Shown: positions 16,036 to 23,244, counted from the first letter of the stretch. The stretch is 46,276 nucleotides of DNA from Chitinophagales bacterium (GCA_015655125.1 JAATFP010000024.1:1-46276); one strand, 5' to 3'. The notes: generated by a model not told the origin, from the sequence alone. Numbers and translations are program-made.

Positions 16036-17118
16036 TTAACCCTCTGTTGAGAAAATTTCATTTATGTATCTGGGGTTCGTTTCAATTTTATAAACATCGT
16101 TTTCTATGAAAGAGGCTACAAAAACCTTATCCCTAGGTGCCATTTTATTTAGAAGATTATTGTTTGTATTAGCTACGTCTATTATGCTTTCCTGCTCAAT
16201 TTTTCTTGCAACATGTATCATGCTATTAAGAAGATTCTCAGTGTCTGAAAAACGGATACCATATTTATTATCTGATAAAGCATCGCAAACGCATTGCTCT
16301 AAAATTACACTTGAAATTGGAAGGTTATTTTTATCTCTGTATGATTTCAATAATTTAATTGTTCTTCGGGCTGCTGGCAAATTTGTGGTAGCTCTTTTTT
16401 GTACGCCGACATTCGTTTTAAATGAAGAGCCTCGTTGCCAAGCCCAGTCAGGCCTTACATATAAGTTCAGGTCTTTTGTGTATCTATAATCAGTGATCTC
16501 TCTACCCGGAACAATATCAAAGTGTATTGGAAGACCATTATGTTCAAAAGTTATGCCTATGGCTTTTGTCTGGTTACTCACAATAGCTTTATCACCAAAA
16601 TTTCTTTCAATTGTGTCGTATACATCATAATACATCTCTTCAAGGGTGAGGTAGCTACTTTTCTTAAATGGCAGTATAATATCCAAGTCACAATTAGATT
16701 TAATTGCAGTACGCTTAAAAAAAGAACCAGCGTCTTCCGGTTGATAGGCAAGCTTTTGGGCAAACCTTTGGCTAAACCACTCTTTTACCTCTGATTTATA
16801 AGAAAGGTATTTTTTTAAAAGAACAGGGTTAGATTTGAGGTTTTCTTCTGATAGTATTTTTCGTAAATGTTCATCTGAATTAAAGGGATGCTTAGCTTCA
16901 TCTGATAGTTTTGATTCGTAGATTAAATAACCGACTCCTGCTCCTACAGCACTTCCAATAAAAGCATGTTTTAAATTCTGTTTACCATTATAGCTATCCC
17001 ATGTAAAAGGAACGTCTTTATGCCAATGTTTAAACCATTGAAGTAGAATATCCCCAATAGCTACTCCAACAAAACCTATTACTGCACCCTTAGCAATATA
17101 ATTTTCTTTTCTTCTCAT
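16036..17118 (-). CDS. Membrane-anchored nucleotidyltransferase, CD-NTase-like (second NTase of the CBASS operon)
   Basis: The product has 360 residues. Two glycine-rich hydrophobic segments at about 10-28 and 50-67 should anchor it in the inner membrane. The rest is a Pol-beta-type nucleotidyltransferase: Gly131-Ser132 (GSFFKRT), Asp144 and Asp146 (CDLDIILPF), and a third acidic residue Asp201 (HFDIVPG). All three metal-binding aspartates are therefore present. A C-terminal DVANTNNNLLNKM resembles the DP-N-NN block of OAS/CD-NTase proteins. It starts 3 nt after the NUDIX effector stop and is the last gene of the operon. A second NTase in a HORMA/TRIP13 operon is unusual. It could make another signal, modify RNA, or act as an effector. 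The NTase fold is well supported; the role is open. Confidence 0.75.
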   Translation of the reverse strand: MRRKENYIAKGAVIGFVGVAIGDILLQWFKHWHKDVPFTWDSYNGKQNLKHAFIGSAVGAGVGYLIYESKLSDEAKHPFNSDEHLRKILSEENLKSNPVLLKKYLSYKSEVKEWFSQRFAQKLAYQPEDAGSFFKRTAIKSNCDLDIILPFKKSSYLTLEEMYYDVYDTIERNFGDKAIVSNQTKAIGITFEHNGLPIHFDIVPGREITDYRYTKDLNLYVRPDWAWQRGSSFKTNVGVQKRATTNLPAARRTIKLLKSYRDKNNLPISSVILEQCVCDALSDNKYGIRFSDTENLLNSMIHVARKIEQESIIDVANTNNNLLNKMAPRDKVFVASFIENDVYKIETNPRYINEIFSTEG

Positions 17119-17121
17119 TAT

Positions 17122-17973
17122 TTATTCGGTTGAATATTTTTCATTTATGGCCCATTTTGTATGGGCTCCAATTTCGTATTCCATTTCTTTTTTTCTTTCG
17201 TCAAATCCCAATGAATTAATAAGGGTTTCATCTGCCCACTTTACTTTATCTGTATCTCCATTTTTGTATAATTCATCCAGAACTTTTATCTGTTCATCAT
17301 TGGGAATTAGGTCAAATAATTCAAAGATTAAGATCTCCTGGCACGATAAATTTTTGGCTTTTTGCATTGGAGTTTGAATAGTAGTCGCATATTTGTAATC
17401 GATATAACGGAAGCTGTGTTTTTCGGTTATAATATTTGTTGTAAGTAATTCTTCGCAAAACTCCCTCCACTGAGAAGTTTCTCTATCTTCTCTCGAATTA
17501 AACCAACGAATAATTTTCAACACTCTTTTTCCTGGTAATCGAAATCGCAAATCATTTTTAGCTATACCATGTTCAGTTTCGAATCTTTTGTCAGGCTTAA
17601 TTGAATTCTCTTTAAATACCTTTTCAACTCCGGGGAGCGTTTTATAAGCACCGCCTACTAATTGGTAGTAGTTGCCTTTTCTATTTTTTACCAAAAGGTA
17701 TTTCCCATTACTTTTTATTCTAAACAAATATGAAATAGATAATCTTACGTCTTTATTCCTATACCATATTTGAGTTTTGAATATTAATGGGAGTTTTCTT
17801 ACACTATAAATTCCTTCAACAACGCCAACATATAAAGGTGTTGTAATGATATTTACTGCTATTGCTATTAATAGCGCCGGAAAAGGCTTTGTGGTATCCT
17901 TGTATATAAGGATATAGGCAATAAGTGCAATGCCGGATAAAAAAATCAATGTTTCTGCAATATTTTTTCTCAT
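17122..17973 (-). CDS. 2TM + SMODS-associated NUDIX protein, probable CBASS effector (Cap16-like)
   Basis: The product has 283 residues. Two N-terminal membrane helices (about 8-25 and 32-52) are followed by a NUDIX-like domain. QLVGGAY (about 104-110) stands for the strand-loop before the box. REFCEEL (170-176) is the core of the REUXEEXGU motif, and the conserved glycines around it are degenerate. This matches the transmembrane-NUDIX effectors named Cap16 in CBASS surveys, which probably sense the cyclic nucleotide with the NUDIX-like domain and damage the membrane. The start ATG overlaps the TRIP13 stop by 4 nt (ATGA), so translation is coupled. The effector role is inferred from family and context. 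Confidence 0.8.
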   Translation of the reverse strand: MRKNIAETLIFLSGIALIAYILIYKDTTKPFPALLIAIAVNIITTPLYVGVVEGIYSVRKLPLIFKTQIWYRNKDVRLSISYLFRIKSNGKYLLVKNRKGNYYQLVGGAYKTLPGVEKVFKENSIKPDKRFETEHGIAKNDLRFRLPGKRVLKIIRWFNSREDRETSQWREFCEELLTTNIITEKHSFRYIDYKYATTIQTPMQKAKNLSCQEILIFELFDLIPNDEQIKVLDELYKNGDTDKVKWADETLINSLGFDERKKEMEYEIGAHTKWAINEKYSTE

Positions 17974-18860
17974 ATTATTTTAGGGCTTGGTTTTACTCGT
18001 TTAATTACGTTTTCAAGAACTTCAAATGACAAGGGCTTATTAGGAAAACTTTCGGCAACCGCTTCTGGAAGAATTTTCAATGTTAAGTCTGAAAAAGAAT
18101 ATCCCAGCCCATTATTTTTATCTGGGCCGGTTAATTCAACAAGTTTGTCAAATTCTTTGTCCTTAATTCCTGTTCCATCCAGTGTTTTTGTAAATAATTC
18201 TTTCCTTTCATTTTCATCTGGCCTTTCAAATTCCATAATTATTGCTGCCCTTCTAATAATAGCTTCGTCAATAAAATGAAGTCTATTAGTTGACATAAAT
18301 ATAATTGCACGGCCATTTAAACTCCTTATTTCATCAATTTTTTGAATCAACGTATTTACAGCAGCCTTTTCTTCCTGGTGCATTTGGTGGGTAGATCGAG
18401 TGGTTGCAATTGCATCAGCCTCATCAATAAATAAAAATGCAATCCTTTTTTTACCAGCTTCTTGTTTTAGTCTATCGAATGCGTTATTTACTAAATTCCC
18501 CATTTGTCCATGTAAGCCTTCGCCCCTTACCCTGGTACTCAACTTAAGAAAAAAGCCGTCTTTACCTAACTCTCTTACCATTCTATCTGCGATTCCCTCT
18601 GCTGATACAGTTTTACCCGTTCCTGCATCACCTGCTAATAACACAAGCGGGTACCTATCTAATATTGTTTCGAGAACAGGCAATTTTATTTTATGATGCT
18701 TATTGCTCCATTCTATTAACCCTTCCTGATCAATTAGGAGTTTCAAATTATTATGCACTCTTTCAAACCTTTTATTAAAGCCAATTAATACATCCGCCCT
18801 TCTTTTTACATCAGCATTAGGCAGTTCAGTAATGTTGTCAAATATTGTTGTATTGTTCAT
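17970..18860 (-). CDS. cap6: TRIP13/Pch2-like AAA+ ATPase (CBASS Cap6)
   Basis: The product is a 296-residue single AAA+ module. Walker A is GDAGTGKT (77-84), Walker B FLFIDEAD (142-149), sensor 1 MSTN (189-192), and arginine pair Arg203-Arg204 fits the finger position. The N-terminal 60 residues carry no separate domain, as in bacterial TRIP13 homologues. In HORMA-type CBASS this hexameric remodeller pulls the HORMA protein off the cyclase and so limits signalling. It sits 7 nt after the HORMA gene and overlaps the NUDIX gene by 4 nt. The combination with a CD-NTase and HORMA makes the assignment secure. Confidence 0.9.
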   Translation of the reverse strand: MNNTTIFDNITELPNADVKRRADVLIGFNKRFERVHNNLKLLIDQEGLIEWSNKHHKIKLPVLETILDRYPLVLLAGDAGTGKTVSAEGIADRMVRELGKDGFFLKLSTRVRGEGLHGQMGNLVNNAFDRLKQEAGKKRIAFLFIDEADAIATTRSTHQMHQEEKAAVNTLIQKIDEIRSLNGRAIIFMSTNRLHFIDEAIIRRAAIIMEFERPDENERKELFTKTLDGTGIKDKEFDKLVELTGPDKNNGLGYSFSDLTLKILPEAVAESFPNKPLSFEVLENVIKRVKPSPKII

Positions 18861-18867
18861 GTAAAGT

Positions 18868-19380
18868 TTATTTATAGTTAGTCTTGTTTAACTCATATCC
18901 ATTACTTGCAAAATTTTGGGCAGCCTGTTTTGAAAGATTGGGAAAGCTATTATCAATAGAAGATGCAGACCATCCAATTTTAAAATTTTTAGATTGTTGA
19001 AAATTGGCTTGCTGTTGTTGACTTAATAAATGCCACGCTGAAGTATAACTTAAAATAACGCTAAGATATGTTCCCGATAAATTGTTCCAGTCATTTCCTC
19101 CAGCCCTATCCCCTGTAATGGAAGTGCCTGCTTCATTAACTGTATATTTGGCAGCACGTACCGGCACGTTTGCGGTACTTAATAAAACAATGTCTACTGT
19201 TTTTAAGTATTTTGCTTCGGCCAATTTTACGATATCATGAAATACTTTATCAATATAATCTGTTGCCCATTTTTCAGTACGTCTGGCAATCATTCTTAAA
19301 TCAGCTTCAAATCCTTCGAATGTTTTTCTGATGTCAACCACGGTATAAGTGGATGTTGCTGTAATGGTATTATAACTCAT
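18868..19380 (-). CDS. cap7: Bacterial HORMA-domain protein (CBASS Cap7)
   Basis: The product has 170 residues from the ATG at 19380, 1 nt after the CD-NTase stop; the frame stays open 30 codons further upstream but only inside the CD-NTase gene. The opening SYNTITATSTYTVVDIRKTFEGFEADLRMIARRT, the middle DIVLLS...VRAAKYTV and SGTYLSVILSYTSAWHLLS fit the HORMA family of CBASS loci (TxTxTVxHAR..., YLxVxLxYSxAW). The C-terminal GYELNKTNYK would be the safety-belt end. In characterised systems HORMA binds a closure peptide from infection and activates the cyclase. The assignment depends partly on its place between CD-NTase and TRIP13. Confidence 0.85.
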   Translation of the reverse strand: MSYNTITATSTYTVVDIRKTFEGFEADLRMIARRTEKWATDYIDKVFHDIVKLAEAKYLKTVDIVLLSTANVPVRAAKYTVNEAGTSITGDRAGGNDWNNLSGTYLSVILSYTSAWHLLSQQQQANFQQSKNFKIGWSASSIDNSFPNLSKQAAQNFASNGYELNKTNYK

Positions 19381-19381
19381 G

Positions 19382-20356
19382 TTAGTCTTCTGATTTAATG
19401 TTAAAAGATGATCCGAAAACATACTTCCACTCTTCAATGGTGTCGCCTTCGAAATTTTTTGACTGTGCAATATTTAATGCTTCAAAAGCATCATTCGCTT
19501 CTTTTTTAATTTCTTCCCAGTTGATATCATTTAATTTCTTAGCAGCATTATTTTCATTGTTTGTAGGGTCAGCCACATAAAATTTAGAAATAGGCACTGG
19601 CAACGAATTAATAGCATTCTTGAAATTAATAGTTGGGAAAACCGGGTCACTTACGAATTTGAAAAATCGGATAATTCCCTCTTCAATATTTGTTTCATAT
19701 CCTTTGTTCGTTTCCAAATAGGAAACTATAAGTTCAATAACAAAAGATGATAGTTGATCCAATTCCTTATAGTTTCGCCACCATTTTAAAGCCCTCACAA
19801 TAGATGTATACGAGGTATTTTGTTTTCTATATCCTGCTGCAAATTCAAGTTGTTTGACTACGCTGGTAACGTATTTTCCTCCGCCACCCCCACGTTGCGG
19901 TTGCCAAACATAATCAGCAGGCTTATCCATTGGAACTACCGGAACAATATCCACTTCCAGACCTGTACCAATGAATTTAATCTTTATTGACTTTGTTTTT
20001 CCTTCGGCATCTACATCTCTCAAAATATCTTTATTAGGATATATTTTTTTGAGATAATCCACGATTAAGTCATGTAACCTTTCAAGATCATCTTGAAGGT
20101 TAGCTTCTCCTTCTACATAAAGAATTAAATCGATGTCAATTGGATTTTCGCCGGTAGCTCTTAAAATAGTACCCTTTTTCCAGGAACCTCCGATTATAAC
20201 TCTGGTAACCTTTATACCGGTGCTGGTATCCGAGGTAATATACTTTTCCAAATCTTCTTGTAGATTTGTTACCTGGGTTCTGTAGGTACCCATATTTTCT
20301 CTCTTCAATTTTATTCTGGCGATAAAATTCTGCAGTTGCGAATTTGTCAATTTCAT
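19382..20356 (-). CDS. CD-NTase (cGAS/DncV-like nucleotidyltransferase), CBASS signal synthase
   Basis: The product has 324 residues from the ATG at 20356; an in-frame TTG at 20383, abutting the previous stop, would add nine residues. Catalytic signature: GGSWKKGT (56-63), Asp74 and Asp76 (IDIDLILYV), and Asp136 (LEVDIVPVVP). The OAS-like helical C-terminus has DPTNNENNAAKKL. Pairing with HORMA and TRIP13 places it with the type III CBASS cyclases (CdnC/CdnD-like), which make cyclic di- or trinucleotides when activated. The product cannot be read from sequence. The next gene begins 1 nt after the stop, giving a tight operon. Confidence 0.9.
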   Translation of the reverse strand: MKLTNSQLQNFIARIKLKRENMGTYRTQVTNLQEDLEKYITSDTSTGIKVTRVIIGGSWKKGTILRATGENPIDIDLILYVEGEANLQDDLERLHDLIVDYLKKIYPNKDILRDVDAEGKTKSIKIKFIGTGLEVDIVPVVPMDKPADYVWQPQRGGGGGKYVTSVVKQLEFAAGYRKQNTSYTSIVRALKWWRNYKELDQLSSFVIELIVSYLETNKGYETNIEEGIIRFFKFVSDPVFPTINFKNAINSLPVPISKFYVADPTNNENNAAKKLNDINWEEIKKEANDAFEALNIAQSKNFEGDTIEEWKYVFGSSFNIKSED

Positions 20357-20383
20357 ATTCGGTTTGTTTAACTCATTATACAA

Positions 20384-20617
20384 TTAATGTTTGGTGTCTT
20401 TGGGTGGCATAGGATCATTACCATAAGAGTCTTTATCTCTTATCCTGCCGTCCGTTCCATGAATTACTACTTCAGATTTTTGATGTTTGGCTATTTCTTT
20501 AGCTGCATCGATTGACTGTTTTTGAGTGTCGGTAACTTTTGTTGCTTTTTCGTTACCGGCGCCCTTAACCTGCCATCCACCACCGGGATGTTTGGTTACA
20601 TGCTGATTTTTACCCAT
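20384..20617 (-). CDS. DUF2188 small protein, first gene of the CBASS operon
   Basis: The product has 77 residues. The whole length matches DUF2188: NQHVTKHPGGGWQVKGAGNEKATKVTDTQK then AIDAAKEIAKHQKSEVVIHGTDGRIRDKDSYGNDPMPP. The GRIRDKDSYGNDP block is the family signature. These small basic proteins are frequent on mobile DNA, and their function is unknown. It lies directly upstream of the CD-NTase (stop at 20384, TTG/ATG of the next gene at 20383/20356), so it is probably co-transcribed. It may be an accessory or regulatory component, or a passenger. Confidence 0.85.
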   Translation of the reverse strand: MGKNQHVTKHPGGGWQVKGAGNEKATKVTDTQKQSIDAAKEIAKHQKSEVVIHGTDGRIRDKDSYGNDPMPPKDTKH

Positions 20618-20646
20618 TGTTAAATTGTTTTGGGTGTAATAATAAG

Positions 20647-20675
20647 TGCCCCGACCTTATATCGGAGTAGGGGCA
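20647..20675 (-). promoter_or_regulatory. Hairpin in the CBASS operon leader
   Basis: TGCCCC (20647-20652) pairs with GGGGCA (20670-20675), with a further CCGA/TCGG possibility inside. It lies 30 bp upstream of the DUF2188 ATG and has no T-run after it, so a structured leader or operator is more likely than a terminator. Confidence 0.4.
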
Positions 20676-20753
20676 TTGTCGCCGGAAAGCTTAGAAGAAG
20701 GAGAAGTTAGTGGCAGGAACTTTGTATAATATCTGCTGGTTGCCGCAACAGCA

Positions 20754-20778
20754 GTGTTGTTTATATAGTAAACAACAC
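20754..20778. promoter_or_regulatory. 10+10 inverted repeat upstream of the CBASS operon
   Basis: GTGTTGTTTA / TAAACAACAC with a 5-nt centre, about 140 bp upstream of the first operon gene. It is symmetrical enough to be an operator. No convincing -33/-7 pair was identified near it, so the operon promoter remains unplaced within 20618-20843. Confidence 0.45.
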
Positions 20779-20843
20779 CTACTTTTGCAGCAAGAAATTA
20801 AAAACAACGGAAACGAGAGAGCTTATCAAAAAACTCATTTCCA

Positions 20844-20879
20844 GAAAGCCTTGATAGCTTGAGACCTATCAGGGCTTTC
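20844..20879 (-). terminator. Terminator of the toxin-antitoxin operon
   Basis: A 14-position stem GAAAGCCTTGATAG / CTATCAGGGCTTTC (one wobble on the minus strand) with an 8-nt loop, 30 bp past the antitoxin stop. On the minus strand it is followed ten bases later by TTTTTT. It separates the toxin-antitoxin genes from the CBASS operon. Confidence 0.6.
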
Positions 20880-20909
20880 GCCTTCTATAAAAGAACTACG
20901 ACCTTTTTA

Positions 20910-21917
20910 TTAGTCTATGTTTTTCAATTCAAATCCATATTCAAAACTTATTCTGTGAAAATCATCAACATTGTCTTGCCAGGCAGGTTCTTCATGACTG
21001 ATTTCAACAATTTTTTTTGTACTCAATCCCTTGAATCTTTCTGAAACATTTTGCAATACCGTTAATTCTGTATCAGTAAATGGTCCATCGGTCCCATCAA
21101 AAATAACGACAGTTTCTGTTACAAACCTTTCACCTACAAAGTCACCAAAATCCATTTCTTCCACTTTTGCAAATCCTCTATTTACTACATGGTTGTAAAT
21201 ACCACCATAATTTTCCGGAACAGGACCCTTTTGTATTGCTTTATAATATATCCCACTGATACTCTGTCCATATTTTTTAAAGTGTCCAAAATCAGCATAA
21301 AACATTAGCTTATTCAATGCTGTAGTATAAGGTTTATTGCGCTGGGCAAAAAAACAAACCATGTTGCCAATCTTCTCCAAGGTTGGAACCCTGTAACCAT
21401 TATTAATGTTGGGGTAATCGTTACCAAATAGCCAGCCTTTCCACATCTCTTCCACCTTTCCCCAGCCACCCTTTGCATGATCAACCTTCTTCTTTACCTT
21501 ATCATATTCATGTTGCTCAAGCGACTTTCGGCTCATTTCTAATAACTTTCCAAATTCTTCAGCATCTTCAGCCAATCGTATTAAACGGCCTGTTGCAACA
21601 CTCGGCATTTCACCTGCTTCATAATTTCTGTACACATTTGCACCAAGGCCAAGTACCTCACTCATTTTGGCTGCACTCAGACCATACTTTTCCCTGATGT
21701 TTTTTATTTCATCCGTAAAGGGAATACCATATTTTTCTCTGTATTTATTATGTACCTGGTTCAGGTTAAGTGTGTCAATTTCCGTTGTAGTAAATTGCTC
21801 ATTAGTATCAACACACACATAATAATGGTACAGTACTTCAAATGAATCCTTTCTATACTCAAGAACCCTGGGTTCTCTTTCTAATTTTGTGGCACCGCCA
21901 GTAAATGGACTTTTCAT
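20910..21917 (-). CDS. Antitoxin: MqsA-like HTH fused to a Panacea/SocA-type (DUF4065) domain
   Basis: The product has 335 residues. The N-terminal 70 residues (KSPFTGG...VLYHYYVCVDTNEQFTTTEIDTLNLNQV) resemble the MqsA/YgiT N-terminal module without its zinc cysteines. Residues about 72-130 are an XRE/MqsA HTH: IKNIREKYGLSAAKMSEVLGLGANVYRNYEAGEMPSVATGRLI. Residues about 185-330 match DUF4065/Panacea: KLMFYADFGHFKKYGQSISGIYYKAIQKGPVPENYGGIY. Panacea domains neutralise many unrelated toxins. It begins 3 nt after the toxin stop; toxin-first order is typical of MqsRA. The HTH should bind the palindrome at 22315-22342 and autoregulate. Confidence 0.85.
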   Translation of the reverse strand: MKSPFTGGATKLEREPRVLEYRKDSFEVLYHYYVCVDTNEQFTTTEIDTLNLNQVHNKYREKYGIPFTDEIKNIREKYGLSAAKMSEVLGLGANVYRNYEAGEMPSVATGRLIRLAEDAEEFGKLLEMSRKSLEQHEYDKVKKKVDHAKGGWGKVEEMWKGWLFGNDYPNINNGYRVPTLEKIGNMVCFFAQRNKPYTTALNKLMFYADFGHFKKYGQSISGIYYKAIQKGPVPENYGGIYNHVVNRGFAKVEEMDFGDFVGERFVTETVVIFDGTDGPFTDTELTVLQNVSERFKGLSTKKIVEISHEEPAWQDNVDDFHRISFEYGFELKNID

Positions 21918-21920
21918 ACA

Positions 21921-22271
21921 CTAATTTTTTAATGGGTAATCCATAGAGTGTTCGGCTACATGAAATGAAATACAAATAACCTGAGCCCCCGAAAATCCAA
22001 GCGTAATCTTTATATATACTTCCTGTCCTTTAATTGTTTTCCCAAACACCCACATATCTGCTCCACCATACAAATTTTCCTTTTTTGGCCCCTCATAATA
22101 ATCTGCAATCTGTAATTCTTTTAAAATTTTCTCCCTAAAAACAGGCGTTATTTCAAGATTCAAAAGAGCTTGTGCATTCTTCCCCCTATCATCACGGAAT
22201 ACAACTCCCCAGATGCCAAGCTTAACTTTAAAATCCTGTAAGAATGAGTATACCTCTTCAGATGTGGCCAT
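21921..22271 (-). CDS. MqsR-like type II toxin
   Basis: The 116-residue protein is encoded immediately upstream of the MqsA/Panacea antitoxin. The core KNAQALLNLEITPVFREKILKELQIADYYEGP, MWVFGKTIKGQEVYIKITLG and QVICISFHVAEHSMDYP has the strand order of RelE-fold mRNA interferases of the MqsR branch (residue set K-YIKI-ISFH). The exact family is a judgement from layout and partner rather than a decisive motif. An uncharacterised toxin of a Panacea pair is the alternative. The start ATG at 22271 is 24 nt downstream of the TATATTTG box, giving a short leader. Confidence 0.65.
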   Translation of the reverse strand: MATSEEVYSFLQDFKVKLGIWGVVFRDDRGKNAQALLNLEITPVFREKILKELQIADYYEGPKKENLYGGADMWVFGKTIKGQEVYIKITLGFSGAQVICISFHVAEHSMDYPLKN

Positions 22272-22295
22272 ATTTGTTTAAATAGTTTCACAATG

Positions 22296-22342
22296 CAAAT
22301 ATACTATCTTTACCAATTATTCAACTAATTAGTTGAATAATT
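22296..22342 (-). promoter_or_regulatory. Toxin-antitoxin promoter with a 28-bp perfect palindrome
   Basis: On the minus strand TTG (22324-22322), an 18-nt spacer and TATATTTG (22303-22296) form a consensus promoter. The -33 box lies inside a perfect 28-bp palindrome (22315-22342; half AATTATTCAACTAA). This is the expected geometry for autorepression by the HTH antitoxin. Confidence 0.85.
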
Positions 22343-22349
22343 ATTAATT

Positions 22350-22755
22350 TTGGCTTTAAAAGCTAATTTTGAGCACAGCTATGCTTTTCTTTTGGAATAA
22401 ATGGTTAAAAGTAATAGAAAAGAAAGATGCCAAGGCTTCTCCATCGGCATTGGTGAGTTTGGACTGGCATCAGGATCTGGTTTATCCTTGTGACACGGAA
22501 AAAGAATGGTTACGAACACTTAATTTAGACGGATCTCTCTTTTCGTGGGCTAAACTAAATTCACTTAATGACGGTTATATAATGTCAGCAGCATATTTAA
22601 ATTTAATCGGTAATGTTTATGTCAATTGCAGGCAGGAAACATTTAATGATGCTCGATTAGATGAATCTATTAAGGATATTTATGGTGGAATTATCAGTTT
22701 ACTTAATCCTATGCGTCAAAAGAAATTGACCTATTTAAGTAGTGGTTATCAATGA
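22350..22755 (+). pseudogene. UPF0489/peptide-arginase-like gene, frameshifted and truncated
   Basis: Reading frame A begins at a TTG (22350) and encodes NFEHSYAF, then hits a stop near 22400. Frame B (from about 22380) continues with FFWNKWLKVIE...ALVSLDWHQDLVYP...WAKLNSLNDGYIMSAAYLNLIGNVYV. Joined by a 1-nt shift near 22388, they give the start of a UPF0489-type protein (FEHxxAFxFWxKW, then VSLDxHxD, a metal-binding pattern). After about residue 105 the frame runs into the IS21-like repeat (22686 on) and ends, so the C-terminal half is lost. Family recognition is moderate; the damage is seen directly. Confidence 0.55.
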
Positions 22756-22809
22756 GCGTTGGGGCCAAAGTAAAATGATAATGGCGGGTCAATTTGCTTG
22801 ATTTTTCCA
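22686..22809. mobile_element. IS21-like terminal remnant, right copy
   Basis: About 124 bp, a direct repeat of 15881-16003. Both end in GGGTCAATTTGCTTG followed by five or six T/A and CCA. It interrupts the UPF0489-like gene. Together with the left copy it brackets 6.7 kb containing the CBASS and toxin-antitoxin genes. Confidence 0.6.
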
Positions 22810-23016
22810 GTTAACCAAGCAATTCCAAACTCTATAAGATGGTGCAAAAAATAGATTAGATCTTTCAAAATATGGTCATGGCAGTCTCGGCAAATTTGAT
22901 ACTTCAGGGGGTATAGGTAGCTAATTTGTTGGATATTACATCGTAGTACTTTAGACAACGGTCGCTTATTTGCCTTTTAATTGTGTAGTCAGATCACTAA
23001 TAAAATTGTTAACTGT

Positions 23017-23244
23017 TTAACCCGATTTTATTTTCTTCTCATTTTTTACCAAGATGCTTAATTTTTCATTATCTATCTCTCCTTTCGGAAATGCATACAG
23101 AAGTCTTGTTTCAATATCAATAATTTGTTTTTGAAGTATAGTTATGAATAATTTGTATGCGGATTTTTGAAGCACTTTTTTATCTTCATAATCGGCGGGT
23201 ACAGGAATAATAGAATATGATATGGGTGTTTTTAGGAGAACCAT
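23017..23244 (-). CDS. Hypothetical small protein (possibly a remnant)
   Basis: The product has 75 residues and I do not recognise it. It has an ATG (23244), a Leu/Lys-rich helical stretch (KLFITILQKQIIDIETRLLYAFPKGEID) and a lysine-rich end. No signal peptide or cysteine motif is seen. Its start lies inside a 24-bp tandem repeat block, so it may be a chance frame or part of a decayed mobile element near the tRNA-Lys end of the island. The region 22810-23016 shows no other gene. Confidence 0.3.
   Translation of the reverse strand: MVLLKTPISYSIIPVPADYEDKKVLQKSAYKLFITILQKQIIDIETRLLYAFPKGEIDNEKLSILVKNEKKIKSG

Noticed and set aside
16036..17118. AbiE/MNT-type toxin or antitoxin
   Set aside because: The GSFFKRT...DLD...HFDIVP spacing, the D-x-x-N-x-NN block and the operon context fit CD-NTase/OAS-like proteins better than the small MNT or AbiEii families.
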